NCBI GenBank assembly: GCA_004352715.1
Contig: SCFE01000110.1
Coordinates: 1,389,919-1,453,918 of the forward strand
DNA length: 64,000 nt
Origin: Hofstenia miamia
Taxonomy: Eukaryota > Xenacoelomorpha > Acoela
Direction: 5' to 3'
Below the pieces are notes generated by a model, which was given only the letters and a program-made list of their open reading frames with translations, was not told the origin of the DNA and ran no database searches. The translations under genes were made by a program, and so were the position numbers. Shown in pieces: positions 10,341-23,541 of the stretch (the first letter of the stretch is position 1; each line of letters begins with the position of its first letter).

Positions 10341-11986
10341 TTATCAAAAGACGAGCTTCTTTCATAGAATATTCAGTGGCAGCGCCTTGCTTACTGGAAT
10401 TTCCGACTTTAGGTACATCTCGTAGGCATATGATGAATGATAATGAGCAGATGTTGTCCCTGTCCATGTGTTAGGTTCCTCTTCTAGAATAGCACTGTGA
10501 TAAAAATAGACATTCTTATGAAAGCTGCTGCTCATTAATGCCTTCCGATGTAATTCTGTGAAGTAATGACTGTTTTTTTACATCCATTCGCGTGAAAAAG
10601 ATGCGCTAGTGGTAAATCACTGAATTATATATACTATTGTCAACATCTATATTAGCATGTTGAATTGTGATATACAATATTTTGGCCTCGCAAAGCGTAA
10701 ATCTCAAAGATTTCCATTTTTGCTGTTCGCTCGAGTTAATGTTATTTTCAATACGAATTGCTCTTCCGTTAGTTTGTAAGAACTCTATTCCTTCTCTGTA
10801 TACAGATGATTAAAAGTGGTAAAAATTCAATTGAAAATCTTCACAATGATGTAAATAATTTATAGTTAGTCTATACAAAATGAGTTCGCGTTTATTATTA
10901 ATAAATTTCAACGTTTTTCAGTTCCTTATTATTATAATTGCTGTCTATTAAAACATGATAGATCCATTATTTACTCAGTTTTCGTAATTGATCTAGGTTT
11001 TAATCTTTCATGTGACTTAAAATTATCTGCTCACAATAATAAAAGAATGAAGAGTTGCAAAATTGTACTTATCATTTTAAAGAGAAGTATCTTCTGCAAC
11101 ACAATTCCTGAAGTTAAGTTGACAATACTATGTCTCTTATTTTTCACAAGCTCTTAGTTTCTTTTCCAAGCCTCGATCACTAAAGCTTGAGACATTAACA
11201 ATTTGGATGCTTTTGCTGGGTAACGTCTGGCGATAATTACCTCGATCATTTGAAGAGGATGAATCTATTAAAAGTGTCTCTAAACAAACTTTTGATAAAT
11301 TCTTAAGATTCTATATTTAGAAGTCCCATTTGTTATTACTTACCTAATAATGTTGGATGAAGATCTCTTAACAAAATAGTCTCTAAATCTTCAAAAACCT
11401 TAAGAAAATTACCTGGAAATTTCTATTTTAATCAGTATTGTTTCAATGGCAAATCACATTCATTTAAAGATAGATATAGCCCCTTTGAACACCATCTAGC
11501 TGCTAAAATAAACTTATGAAAACTATTTTGGCAATATTTTACCACCAATTATACCATTTATGATATTTATAAGTTGCTGTGTGAGGCTTTTATTTTAAAT
11601 TGCAAATTTTTCAATAAATAACCGGTATTTTGTAAATAATTCTGCATTGAACTTTTGTGCATGCAAAAATTTACACAAATTTATATATATATATATATAT
11701 ATATATAATGTGCATGACGCATGTGTAGCAAATATGAACTGAATATATGCTATTGAATAAACAATACACTGCAAATTCGACAAAGATGGAAAAATTTTGA
11801 TCAAAGTGATTCTATTCAGAAATATATTCTATAAATATCGTTGAAAAAACAATATTTTTCACATCTTTTACAATTTTGAATGAATTTAATTTTAAAAATT
11901 GCCCTCAATAAAAATTTTTATTGCATAAAGTTTGCAATATACATGTAGCTTTAATATGGAATTTATAAATCTTAGTCTCTTATTCT
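10341..11986. other. AT-rich non-coding stretch with a short (TA)n
   Basis: No gene seen. The only distinct feature is the dinucleotide run at 11682-11707. Confidence 0.4.
11682..11707. repeat. (TA)n microsatellite
   Basis: Uninterrupted TA dinucleotides. Confidence 0.95.
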
Positions 11987-12660
11987 ATGCTATCCAGTAC
12001 TAAGATTCATTCTCAATGTAACCCATGTCAATTTGCATATAGAAAACGATCCTCTACAAATGAATGTTTATCAACATTTCAACACCGCATATTATCATTA
12101 CTAAATCAAAAAGGAATAGATGAAGTTCACTGTTTAACTGCAGATCTTTCTAAGGCATTCGATACTGTTCTGCCAGAATTAATTATAGAAAAATATTGTA
12201 ATTTTGAAAGTGATACTATCTTGATTCTTTGGATGGATAGTTTTTTGACAGGACAAAAACAACACTTTATCTGGAAGTCAAATATAGAATAACAACTTGA
12301 AATAAATCTAGGTAGCCCACAGGGAACAATAGGTGTTTCAAATGGTTATTTAATATTTAGTGTGGATTTTCGTTTTAGCGAACCAAGCTTAATGATTAAG
12401 TTTGCTGATGACAGCAAACAATAATATTAGCACCATGTAATGCGAATCCGAAATTCAAAGACAAAATTCGACACAACAATGAATGCAACCATATAATTAA
12501 ACAGATGAAAAGGATAAAAAGGAATATATTAACACCACATACAATGCTTTTTTGCATAGGAATTCACCCTTTGTGCTGATGCTCTCAATCATAATAATAT
12601 TTATCATTCAAAGGATTCCCTCACATTTTTTAGGACTTACTTCTCAACCTAACAAGCGCT
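11987..12660 (+). pseudogene. LINE reverse transcriptase fragment
   Basis: The frame at 11987-12292 carries RT fingers/palm blocks: CQFAYRKRSSTNECL and LTADLSKAFDTV with the first catalytic Asp. After a TAA at 12290-12292 the same frame continues with GSPQGTIGVSNGYLIF, and then IKFADDS at 12395-12415, the YADD-type catalytic box. Decayed thumb-like sequence can be followed to about 12660 in changing frames. The endonuclease is absent. The style resembles CR1/L2-like LINEs; the exact clade is not determined. Confidence 0.85.
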
Positions 12661-14919
12661 TTGATCTGCATTGTAAACAACAAATAAGTGTTTGTATATA
12701 TTACGAGATCTAAAAAGAAATAACTGGAATTCCAAAATGTGCATTTGACGCATTGATAATGAGCAAATTTTCACAGGTAAAAAATTACGTTTCAAATCAT
12801 ATGGAGTCAAATAATGAATGGCATTGGATCCTACCACACAGGCAACTGCAATTCAAAAGAAGATATTTGTTGCATAGTTTCTATATTCTCTTCAAATGAT
12901 TATTTATATGCATTGATGTTAAGATGAACCTGGACGTGATCCTTGACCAGAAGCAACCTCTGATATTACAATTATTAATCTTGAGGATGGTTCTGAAGCC
13001 TTGATAACATACTTAGTGAATTATCCATCGTGGTTACCTCAAATTGTCAAATTTTGACAACTAATTATAGCACAATGGTTACCTTTACGTGCTAAAAATA
13101 GATTGTTGCATTTTCTCTCTAAAATACAGAATTCAAATATTTCTTCAGAATTAGCACATTTTTTGAAACAATGGTCTTTCTAATAAGGTTCTTAATACTT
13201 CAAGTAGTTATTTAGATGTTACTAAGCAAACTAAAAGAACATTTAAAAAAAATTCCAAATACATAAACATGTTACAACTATAATCTTACTAGTATCTAAT
13301 AACAAATCAAAAATAGACCAAGATAAAAGCTGCAAAAAAACAAAGAAATTTAGCAAATGCACTTAGAGCTAGTAATGCTAATACATCTATATTTAGTAGC
13401 CTCATGATGATATGGCAGTCAATGAAATTGAGTGTGTTATAGAAATTGTCTTAATAAAACACATCAATGCTAAAATAAATTTAAACCATTACTTCCGAAA
13501 AGCACTGCAACAAATATACCGAAATTTGTTGATTTATCTAATCTACAACAGCATGTTTCAATATTGCAACTGATAACGAATGGTTGAGAGTGTTCTTGGA
13601 ACAGAATACTAATGAAGTTAACACTTAATAGTATATTATTTTTGAAAATAATTTTATTTTTTAGGATTTGCACCTAATCTTGAATAAAGTCTTACATACA
13701 TACATACATACATACATACTAATTGTCTGCTATCATTGTGTGATGTAATGTGTAGTTTACGACACTAGTTATATTACACTATGACAGCACTAAATTTATT
13801 CTCCATTAATCGAATACATACATCATATATTTCTATGTTTTCCATTCCTGCATGCAAAGTATGTAAGTTAAGGATAAAAGGTTACTAAAGAGTAGCCATA
13901 TTTTATGAAAAGTATTTTTATTATTTATTGCTAATTTCAATGACAACTTCAATTGTGATATTGTCTTCCATAGTCCTACTTCTTCTAGCATTGCTTTCAA
14001 GTAAGACACTGCTTTAAGTGGAAGTCATATAAACTACCCGCAATTATTGTACTTTCTGTAGCTAAACAGCTTGAGCCAAGTTCAAGCCATACGTGTCTAA
14101 AAAGTCCGAGTTCGTCACGTCATAGAGAGTCTTTTTACGAGTGCATAAGGTAGAAATTAAAATTCCTAAATTTGAAATTTCAATAAGAAAATCGACCCTG
14201 CGACTGTAAATATAATTTACAATTTTAATGGGTCCCAAAATGTTTTTTTAATTACAAATTTTAACTCTTTATTTCCAATACTGTACTTTTTAAATTCGTC
14301 CGAATTTCTCTTGCCAGAAAGACTAAGCAGCTCATATTTCATTTGATTTGATTCGATTCGTGAATCAAGGGACGAAGTCGATTATTTACTTGTGATAGAT
14401 ATTCTCTATATCTGTAGTGTTCAAAATGTTTTGCTTACATTCGTAATAGGATTCAAATTCCATAGTCTAACTCTTTTTTCAAATGCTCATTATTCAGGGA
14501 TCAAATATTTGCATATTCTGTTAATATTTTGTCATTGAACACGTGTTCCTCAACATTTATCAAGCAGACATACAAACAATTCATTGAAACCGGTATTAAA
14601 AATTGAAGGACCAAATTGTTCATAGGATATATAAATTTCTTCGACTCAAATTTCAAACTAATTACTTATGAAATACAAATGTTACGTGTAGATATGTGGG
14701 GCTCCCGTCTCTAGCTCCTGACGAAATTCTAAAGCTTGTATAGTACCAACCAGAACTGGTCCAGAAGCCCTCGTAAGAAAATCGCTATAAAATCAAAAAG
14801 GTAAGATACAGATTTGGCCCATCAACACCCCCGATTGACAGCAGAAGCCTTTAAGCTTCCATGTTTCATGCTCTGAAAGGCTCTGGTGACAGGTCTGAAT
14901 GTGCCGTAAATTCCAACCT
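12661..14919. other. Non-coding or heavily decayed stretch
   Basis: Stretches near 13040-13600 have frames with some coding flavour but no motif I recognise. A tetranucleotide array lies at 13692-13719, possibly a LINE 3' tail. The rest shows nothing. Confidence 0.35.
13692..13719. repeat. (ACAT)n microsatellite
   Basis: About seven ACAT units directly after an AATAAAG sequence. Such tails often mark LINE 3' ends, but no adjacent LINE is secure. Confidence 0.9.
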
Positions 14920-15890
14920 TTACTCCGCTATACACTTCCAACTATTAGAATCCGCTTTCCTACTGGAGATCTGCGTGTGGTCATTCCTTACATGACGATT
15001 GATAGTTTTCTGCTCTGAGAACATATGCTCACACTCCGTGCACCGTAGGTGTCTCGTAATGGCATTTGTAAGCCCACCATTGATTAGACCTGCAAGTTTG
15101 TGAATTGCTTCACTACCTTTATTATCCCTAAAACATGATGTAGCCAACGTGGAAAATATTTGAGACTCCCCATGAGTAACGTCCATTAACCACTGTACAT
15201 CTAGTAGCAAACGCTTTCCCCCAGCACTGACTTCTTCTTGACTTATGATGTAACCATTACCTTCGGGGACTATTGATGCCTTGTCATTGCTAACTCAATG
15301 AGTTGGTCAGTATTTCACTGTGCGACATCATCTAGCTCACAAAAGTTAAGCGCTTACGTGCTACTATTGTGACCACTTGTTGGAAAGGCATAAGTCCATG
15401 AACCTTGTCCTTGGGTAGTCCATCCCAAAGTGAAACGCCACAAAAGACCCTTTTACAGGTGTTTATGGAAGCCTCAAGCATCTCCAGTTGCCTAGCAGCG
15501 TCTGCCCGCGTCTCGCACACGTAGGTCATTGTCAGTACCATAACGCCTCGTAAGCAAAGGTAAGAGAGTGCTTTGCCAAATTCGTTCTGACATGCTACTC
15601 GCCGATAACGTAGAATTTGCCTACACTACATTCCACCAATGTATAGCTTCAGATAGTGCTGTCCCAGAATGGCTGATAATCGAGCCCGAGCACTTGAACT
15701 CTGACACTAATTCAATGTCCTTTCCCGAGACATGAACTCTGTCAGAAGTTCTTTCCTATGTCCTAGATAACCACATGTACTTGGTCCTTGTACATAGATA
15801 TTAATACCCAGTGGTGCTAGAACTGTAACTAGGCCATCTAGATAGCTCTGTATTTGTTCCTCATACCTGCCAACACGTTGTATTAATCTC
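14920..15890 (-). pseudogene. RTE-like LINE: RT C-terminal half and C2H2 zinc finger
   Basis: Near 15715-15600 the minus strand reads VSEFKCSGSIISHSGT, the RT block after the catalytic box in RTE-like elements. Then at 15332-15541 comes LTMTYVCETRADAARQLEML with GVSLWDGLPKD, matching the conserved CETR...LWDR region of those elements. At 14920-15210 a single C2H2 finger follows (Cys-x2-Cys-x12-His-x4-His, CTECEHMF...RHVRNDH). The blocks lie in different frames with several stops, so the copy is dead. RT motifs upstream of 15890 were not found, so it is 5' truncated. Confidence 0.75.
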
Positions 15891-15899
15891 GTTGTTTAT

Positions 15900-17507
15900 T
15901 TCACTTAAAAGAATTGGAAGAATCACCTAAAAACATGTTCCAAGGCGAGGAATGGAATCATTTACTATTAGGAAGCAAAATTCTATAACTAATGGAATAG
16001 AGTGTTTTAAAAGATCTACAAAACTATTCAACAAATTTTTGTTATTTGAAATGTATTTGCTTAATTTTAATGTCTCAAATAAATACCATTAAGTCAAAAT
16101 CATCTAAAGCAAAATATAGGCATTATGTTAACTCAGTTATTTGATTGGATGAGTTAGTTAAAATCAAACATATTGCTACACAAGAAAATATTATATATAT
16201 ATAAGTTTAATGATGAGACATAATCAAGCATTCATTAATTTATTACTAATTGTCAATGTCCACAAATTCAAATTAGCTTAACCTCGGAAGTAAATGGTAT
16301 GGCAAAATGGCTATTGAATAAAAACTACACATAGACTAAAAAATCATTAGATCATGATCAATGCTTTTCATTTCTAATTTCCCATTTACATTAAATCTAA
16401 CTCTTAAAATTTTACATGAATTCGCCATTTTTTTAGAGAAATACGCTATATTCTTAATCCACAGAATCAACAAAAGTTTCTCCTCTCCGAATTAATCAGT
16501 ACATTATTGAGAAGTGAACGGCACTGGGAGGCATTTGTTGGGACAATTGTGAACGGCAGGTAAGAATAAGAGCTAGTAGATAAGGAGTAACAATTCATTC
16601 TTCTGACAGCTTTCATTGCTTTCAGCCAAAATAAGCCATTTGAGAAAATCCTAAGCCCCTCTATCTAGAAATGACCCTCAGAGAAAAATGCTAGTACGCC
16701 ATTGATTATAAGTAATGTTGAATCTGTGTTCTATGGCATTAATTAGAATTCCATTGATTAATAGTTCTAACGATGATACAAAGAACATTGTTGACGTGGT
16801 AATATTGCATGAAGCAAGTAAATTGAGTTTTGAAAAGTATTTAATTTGATAAAAAATTCTTGAATGACATCGACATGTATGTTGACTATAGCAATAATAT
16901 ATTGATCAATATATATATCCAATAATAAAGTAATGTCAGTAATTGACGTTTTCCAATTTTTCTCTAATGTTGAAATATTCTAATAATTTAAAAAAATATC
17001 AAGGTCATTATCAAAAATTCATGCTTTTAGTTGTCAGCATTGGGAATTTAGAGCAACTTAATCACTGCTCATAAGAATTATTTCAGATTTGTAATCCTAT
17101 GAAATTGCAGGTATCCACAAACGTGGTGGAACGAGGCATTACATTTATAACGTTTTCACAGATGAAAGTGAATATTGCGAAGAGTCTTTTCATGCAAATA
17201 ATAGTTAAAGTAATTTTTAAATCAACTATCAACTAAACAAAAATTTCAAGAAATTATTACCACCTTTAAAAGAAAGGATATTAAATATTTGATTAGCTCT
17301 GTACCTGCAGCTGCCCGGCCTTGATTCTGAAATTTCACATTCATTGACAACACAGGTGTACAATGTCTGTGCAAAGGTACTATTGATATGTACATATACA
17401 GCACAATAAGGTTTAACTAAATAAACAAATAAACAAGTAAGTTCAATAAATTATTAATAGAGATATACTTTGCCTCAGCATCAGGAACTTTGCTGAGGTT
17501 TAGTGTT
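15900..17507. other. AT-rich non-coding stretch
   Basis: No gene or structured repeat recognised. Confidence 0.4.
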
Positions 17508-18581
17508 AATTGGAGTATATTTTGACAGAATCCTCAGTAGATTACGTAATATCACAGTTGATATGTGATTTAATATCAGTGACGGGGCATTGTTAATTCA
17601 AGCAGCTAATATTATTTCTCCAGAATAAATTAATAAACATCAACTCAGATTGAAAAAACATTGTTAATGAAATGTTTTGTTTATCCATTTAAATGTCTAT
17701 TTCAACAGACTAAGCATAAAAGGCAAATATATTCTTGCAGTTAAAAATTGTTGAAAATTTGATACGGGTTAGTATGGGTTTAGCAGTTACTTTTATCTAG
17801 TTGATTTATGGCTTAATTTACTTCCCTCCCTTGTTTATTAATAAATTGTGACCCGTTGACATAGCAGCCACTGGAGTTCTAAGAAAATAATTGGACACAT
17901 TTGACCCGTTTGAAAATTCTTGACCCTGTCACTCTGATATCACAGTTTAAAGAAACACCACGTTTTCAGTTTCATCAATCAACAGAAAAACATTGCAAAT
18001 CACTAGAGTGTGTTTTTAGTGAGATATTTGTCAACAGAGGAATTAAAATAACTTGAGAACTTCTATTACTTTTCTTGACAGAAATATTCATTCCTTTGTC
18101 AATAGAAGAATTACATCGATATTTTCAAGACAAATTTGACAAGTCATTAAGAAAATAGTTGATAAATCCTTCAATGGGAAACACCCCTAAATTTATTTGC
18201 ATTATTATTTATAAATTGTCTTCATTTTTTTCAAATATCAACCTTGCAAACAATATCTACAAAACAGAACGTTTTTTAATATTTAGCATTTGCAAAGTAG
18301 AATTTGATAATTTTAAAATAGAGATATTTGCAAGTTTGATATAAATTATTTACAGATATTGTAGTCAATATTGAATTTCTTGAAAATTGTTTATAACAAG
18401 ATGGATTTGACCCAAAAATATCTAATTTGCATTTTTTAAATTCCGAATGGACAATTATTCTATCAATACCTTATTTGTTAACAATTGACTAAAATAGAAA
18501 AGTTCTCTCTTAATTTCTGATATATTACCAAGATTCTACGTACATATATGAATTTGTCATGTCAATTCTGAAAGTCAATTG
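17508..18581. repeat. 1,074-bp block, copy 1 (probable unmerged contig end)
   Basis: This block ends exactly at the single N at 18582 and is repeated from the base after it. The copies are nearly identical; I saw single-base differences around 18393/19468 and 18517/19592. The arrangement fits two overlapping contig ends, perhaps two haplotypes, joined without merging. A 61-codon frame inside each copy has no recognisable motif. Confidence 0.9.
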
Positions 18582-18582
18582 N
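18582..18582. other. Single-N contig join
   Basis: One N lies exactly between the two copies of the 1,074-bp block. Confidence 0.9.
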
Positions 18583-19656
18583 AATTGGAGTATATTTTGA
18601 CAGAATCCTCAGTAGATTACGTAATATCACAGTTGATATGTGATTTAATATCAGTGACGGGGCATTGTTAATTCAAGCAGCTAATATTATTTCTCCAGAA
18701 TAAATTAATAAACATCAACTCAGATTGAAAAAACATTGTTAATGAAATGTTTTGTTTATCCATTTAAATGTCTATTTCAACAGACTAAGCATAAAAGGCA
18801 AATATATTCTTGCAGTTAAAAATTGTTGAAAATTTGATACGGGTTAGTATGGGTTTAGCAGTTACTTTTATCTAGTTGATTTATGGCTTAATTTACTTCC
18901 CTCCCTTGTTTATTAATAAATTGTGACCCGTTGACATAGCAGCCACTGGAGTTCTAAGAAAATAATTGGACACATTTGACCCGTTTGAAAATTCTTGACC
19001 CTGTCACTCTGATATCACAGTTTAAAGAAACACCACGTTTTCAGTTTCATCAATCAACAGAAAAACATTGCAAATCACTAGAGTGTGTTTTTAGTGAGAT
19101 ATTTGTCAACAGAGGAATTAAAATAACTTGAGAACTTCTATTACTTTTCTTGACAGAAATATTCATTCCTTTGTCAATAGAAGAATTACATCGATATTTT
19201 CAAGACAAATTTGACAAGTCATTAAGAAAATAGTTGATAAATCCTTCAATGGGAAACACCCCTAAATTTATTTGCATTATTATTTATAAATTGTCTTCAT
19301 TTTTTTCAAATATCAACCTTGCAAACAATATCTACAAAACAGAACGTTTTTTAATATTTAGCATTTGCAAAGTAGAATTTGATAATTTTAAAATAGAGAT
19401 ATTTGCAAGTTTGATATAAATTATTTACAGATATTGTAGTCAATATTGAATTTCTTGAAAATTGTTTATTACAAGATGGATTTGACCCAAAAATATCTAA
19501 TTTGCATTTTTTAAATTCCGAATGGACAATTATTCTATCAATACCTTATTTGTTAACAATTGACTAAAATAGAAAAGTTCTCTCTTAATTTTTGATATAT
19601 TACCAAGATTCTACGTACATATATGAATTTGTCATGTCAATTCTGAAAGTCAATTG
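18583..19656. repeat. 1,074-bp block, copy 2 (probable unmerged contig end)
   Basis: Second copy of 17508-18581, offset by 1,075 bases including the N. Unique sequence resumes at 19657. Confidence 0.9.
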
Positions 19657-21903
19657 TTGATTCCTACAAACTGTTTGAATGAACCATTTATAAACTGCAT
19701 ACATACCAAAATACTTCAAATTTCGCTGCGAACTTCACAAACATATTTGTGACAAATTTGTGGTCAGGTTGAATAAAAAATCTTTATACCGTACTTGCAT
19801 AGTTTGTTTGATAATTGTAACTAGGGATGTTCGCATTGAATAATTTGAGATGCCAGTTTTTAGAGATTCTTGATACCGAGTGCACAGCAATGATCACTGT
19901 TAAACCTCAACAAATTGCATGATTTGAAAATTATACTACAACAAGTAGTAGTTAATACCAGAATTCTAAACTAGCACTCAGTCACATGAAACACTCAATT
20001 CAGTCTCGGGGGAGTAGAATCTGAGACTGCATATTTTAGGGGGCTGAAACTGATATAGGACAGAGAGCATGGCTTTCCGAATATTACTAACAGTTTTTGC
20101 AATTTTAGTCAAAATAGAAGTTTTGTTTTAGGACCAATGAGATCATGGAATTAGTAAATTTAATGGAACTTGAACGGAACTGGCACTAAATCGAATGGGA
20201 TCGATGAATATTAAGCACGATGAAATAATCGTGAAATACTATGTAAAGAATAAATTTTAGCAATTTCACAAATTTACTTTTTACTCGTTAAGCCAATGCT
20301 AAAACTTTGCAGATCTACATTTATTGCTTTTTCTGGAAATCTATATAAAAATTGATTTGTCAGATAAAGCTATTGCCAGTTTTCTATACAGAAATTGTAA
20401 GTCACTATATTGCAATAAAAAATGTTAGATTATATAATCTGATTGATATAGTAGTTCTAACTTTGCAGATAATTCATTTTGAAACTCCTTTTGAATAGTT
20501 CAATTTCCTTATACATTTAAAATGTAAAGTTTCTTGACAATTGCATCCGGTAATTAAACCATTAATGGAATTTGTTAGTGTCATATTAATATCTGCCACT
20601 TATTTTGATTTCATAAGTTTAAATTGGGTAATTATAGGCTACTTAAAAATAACTTAGGCAGCTATTTTAGTTTATAATAGATTTTACTAGAGATGAATTA
20701 CTCAATTCAACAGAATATTGGTAATTTAAGTTAAAATCGCAATACTTTCATCTTACTTTATCTACTGAACAAACTTTCTTTGAAGTTATTAGAAAATTTA
20801 TGAAACAGAATTTATTTTTATCTCCCAATTCAATTATATTCATCCTCAAGATGTCTGCCTTGTATGAAGGCAAAGAAGTATATATCAAACAGAAGTCATA
20901 CTGTTTGAAGATTCCCTTTAATAAAAATAATTTTAAACAAAAGTGCCAATTGTAAATTTTGCAAACGATTGTCAAATTGTAATTTAATTTATTGCTTCAA
21001 AACTTATATTACAAAAGATATAATTTTGCAACAGCAGGTAGAATATTAATTCACCTGATGCTCGCCCAGATGAGCAAAGCAAATTTGGACAATGGCACAA
21101 TTCACAAAAGTACATTTAAATTTTTAACAGAGGTTAGATGAACAAATAGTAAGTAATAGTAATGTTCATACTTAATCTTGTTAAACTAAAATTAAAAACA
21201 ATATCGAAAAATTTTCATTGGTGAAACTATTATTTAGCTTTTTTCAAGAGGGATTTCTTATAAAATTTGTAGTTTCATATAGTACTCACATCCTATAAAA
21301 TATATAGTCTGGAGGAGTTTTGACTTCTGCTAAGAAGCTTAATTTTGTATAATGTATTTAATGTTGTATACAATGAAATACTTTCAAATTAATTTTTATA
21401 TTTGCAAGTGCATATGTTACACACATGAGATTAAATCAAAACAAAATATTATTATTTACTGTATCTTCCTACTCAGTTTCCTCTAAAATTTAATGATACC
21501 GCTTATAGGCTGTCCATATCGTTTATACAAATTTATAATACATAAATACATATAAACAGTTTTATAGATTGACAAAAATATATACAAACAACAAAATACA
21601 TTAAAATTAAAATACAAAGGACACAATTAAAAATTATACACATAATTACAAAAATAAAATAAAGACTATTTAATAATATACTATTTAATAATTTAATAAG
21701 ACTATAATAATAATAAGAGTCAAAGCAAATGTATTGCTCAATGTATACAAAATTCTACAAACTAATACATGACAAAAGAAATATAAAATATAAACAAATA
21801 ATTTACTACAAATTAATGTGTACAATATATAATAATATAATCAATATTTGTGTAGGTGCTCAATGTTGGATATATGTTACGAATGCATGAAGTGTATTAC
21901 CCC
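19657..21903. other. AT-rich non-coding stretch
   Basis: No gene recognised. The last 400 bases or so, very A/T-rich on the downstream side of the LINE at 21904, may be its 3' untranslated tail. Confidence 0.4.
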
Positions 21904-22610
21904 CTAATGTTTTATTGTTTTATTAGAAGAAACTGTTTCATAATCTAAATTATTCCACAATTTAATTGATATGTGATGAAAGCCATTAGAATTTTTATCT
22001 AAACACGGAAAATTTTGCGATCGCTCATTTAATTTAATATAGTCATTAAGGAAAAGGAGAGATATTTGTAGAAATTTGAATTTAAGGAAGATAGATAGCA
22101 TATCCAGATGAATTTGGTAGAACGGAGATAATATTTTATATTTATTATCATATACTGATGCTTCGTCATGATTTTGTGCAAAGTTTAGAGTTTTTATACA
22201 CCAATTAAATGACTTTGATAGAAGCATACGATGTTTCGAATTTAGGTTAGTTAAAAGAAAAGAACAGTATTGATAATGAGACAAACAGAAAGCATGTATC
22301 AGTTGTTTATGATAATCGCTTGATATTACATTGCGTAAGTGGTAAAAATATCTAATGCCTGCAGTCATTTTTTGAATCTTATTCAGTTGAAATTTTTCCA
22401 ATTTTAATTCATTGTCTATCTTCACTCCTAAATTGCTGACTGAATCACTTTGCTTTATTGGCTCATTATTTATCTTTAGTTCTCTATCACTTATTAGATT
22501 TCTTTGTTCTTTCGGTGAAAAAATTTAAATTGAGTTTTGGCATTATTTAATTTTTGTTTATTACTTGTTAAATTATTGTTTAATTTTTTTTACAGCTGTT
22601 TGGAGGTATT
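21904..22610 (-). pseudogene. LINE RT thumb and C-terminal domain (same family as the 42.7-kb LINE)
   Basis: A 522-base frame (21904-22425) encodes GIRYFYHLRNV, HAFCLSHYQYCSFL and KSFNWCIKTLNF. These align closely with GIKYLYHLRHV, HSFVLSQFN and KMFNWAFRTLNY of the LINE at 42.7-44.2 kb, so both belong to one family. Upstream, in a shifted frame, KLNNAKTQFKFF matches KLKINSDKTQF of that copy, and SVSNLGVKIDNEL matches CVNYLGVLIDNDL. The catalytic RT part and endonuclease are missing, and the right side ends near the gap at 22735. The frameshift near 22520 confirms it is dead. Confidence 0.85.
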
Positions 22611-22734
22611 TTGTAGCACCAAAAAAAATTTTTTGTGGTACTTATAAGAGCAAAAGCAAATTTATTGCTGATAAAAATAACAAAGGGGGATAGGGGATAC
22701 TAAAAACTAAAACATTCATATATATATATATATA

Positions 22735-23084
22735 NNNNNNNNNNNNNNNNNNNNNNNNNNNNNNNNNNNNNNNNNNNNNNNNNNNNNNNNNNNNNNNNNN
22801 NNNNNNNNNNNNNNNNNNNNNNNNNNNNNNNNNNNNNNNNNNNNNNNNNNNNNNNNNNNNNNNNNNNNNNNNNNNNNNNNNNNNNNNNNNNNNNNNNNNN
22901 NNNNNNNNNNNNNNNNNNNNNNNNNNNNNNNNNNNNNNNNNNNNNNNNNNNNNNNNNNNNNNNNNNNNNNNNNNNNNNNNNNNNNNNNNNNNNNNNNNNN
23001 NNNNNNNNNNNNNNNNNNNNNNNNNNNNNNNNNNNNNNNNNNNNNNNNNNNNNNNNNNNNNNNNNNNNNNNNNNNNNNNNNNNN
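22735..23084. other. Assembly gap (350 N)
   Basis: Run of N flanked by (TA)n on the left and (ATA)n on the right. Confidence 1.
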
Positions 23085-23097
23085 ATAATAATAATAA

Positions 23098-23541
23098 TGG
23101 CTATGTAAGAAAGAGGCGAAGGCAATAGATCATCTGATAGCAGGGTGTGAGAAGTTGACACAGAATGAGTATAAGTTCAGGCATGACAAGGTGGTAAGAA
23201 TGGTACACTGGAGTTTGAGCAGGCAGCATGGGTTAGAAGCAGGAGACAAGTGGTATGAGCACAAGCCACAGGGCGTCATAGAAAATGAGAAGGTTAAGAT
23301 ACTGTGGGATTTCAACATACAGACGAGCAAAGTGATAGAAGCACGGAGGCCAGACATAGTAGTGGTAGACAAAAAGAAAACATTAGGAACAGTGATAGAC
23401 ATAGCAGTACCAAAGGACAGAAATGTAGAAATCAAGGAGAAAGAGAAGATAGACAAGTACAGAGAGTTAGCAGAGGAAATAGAAAGGCTGTGGAAGTTAA
23501 AGAAAGTTGAAGTAGTCCCCTTCTATTGTAATCTCTTTTAA
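23098..23541 (+). pseudogene. LINE C-terminal REL-type endonuclease fragment
   Basis: An open frame of 147 codons starts straight out of an (ATA)n run at 23085-23097, without an ATG. It has a Cys/His zinc-binding end (CKKEAKAIDHLIAGC), the conserved HDKVVRMVHW and DKWYEHKP blocks, LWDFNIQT, and the restriction-like endonuclease signature Arg-Pro-Asp (23347-23355) with a second Asp 14 residues on (RPDIVV...VIDIAVP). This KPD/RPD-x12-14-D spacing after a CCHC is the known layout of R2-type LINE endonucleases. The frame ends FYCNLF where relatives usually read a Val/Gly-rich end, so the last part is altered. RT is absent: a 5'-truncated insertion. Confidence 0.8.

Noticed and set aside
18159-18344. 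61-codon frame present identically at 18159 and 19234
   Set aside because: The repetition comes from the unmerged contig overlap, not from conservation; no motif.
22700-23161. Long frames running through N gaps (also at 26.2, 37.1, 44.1, 49.8, 50.3 and 56.0 kb)
   Set aside because: They are open only because N codons contain no stops.
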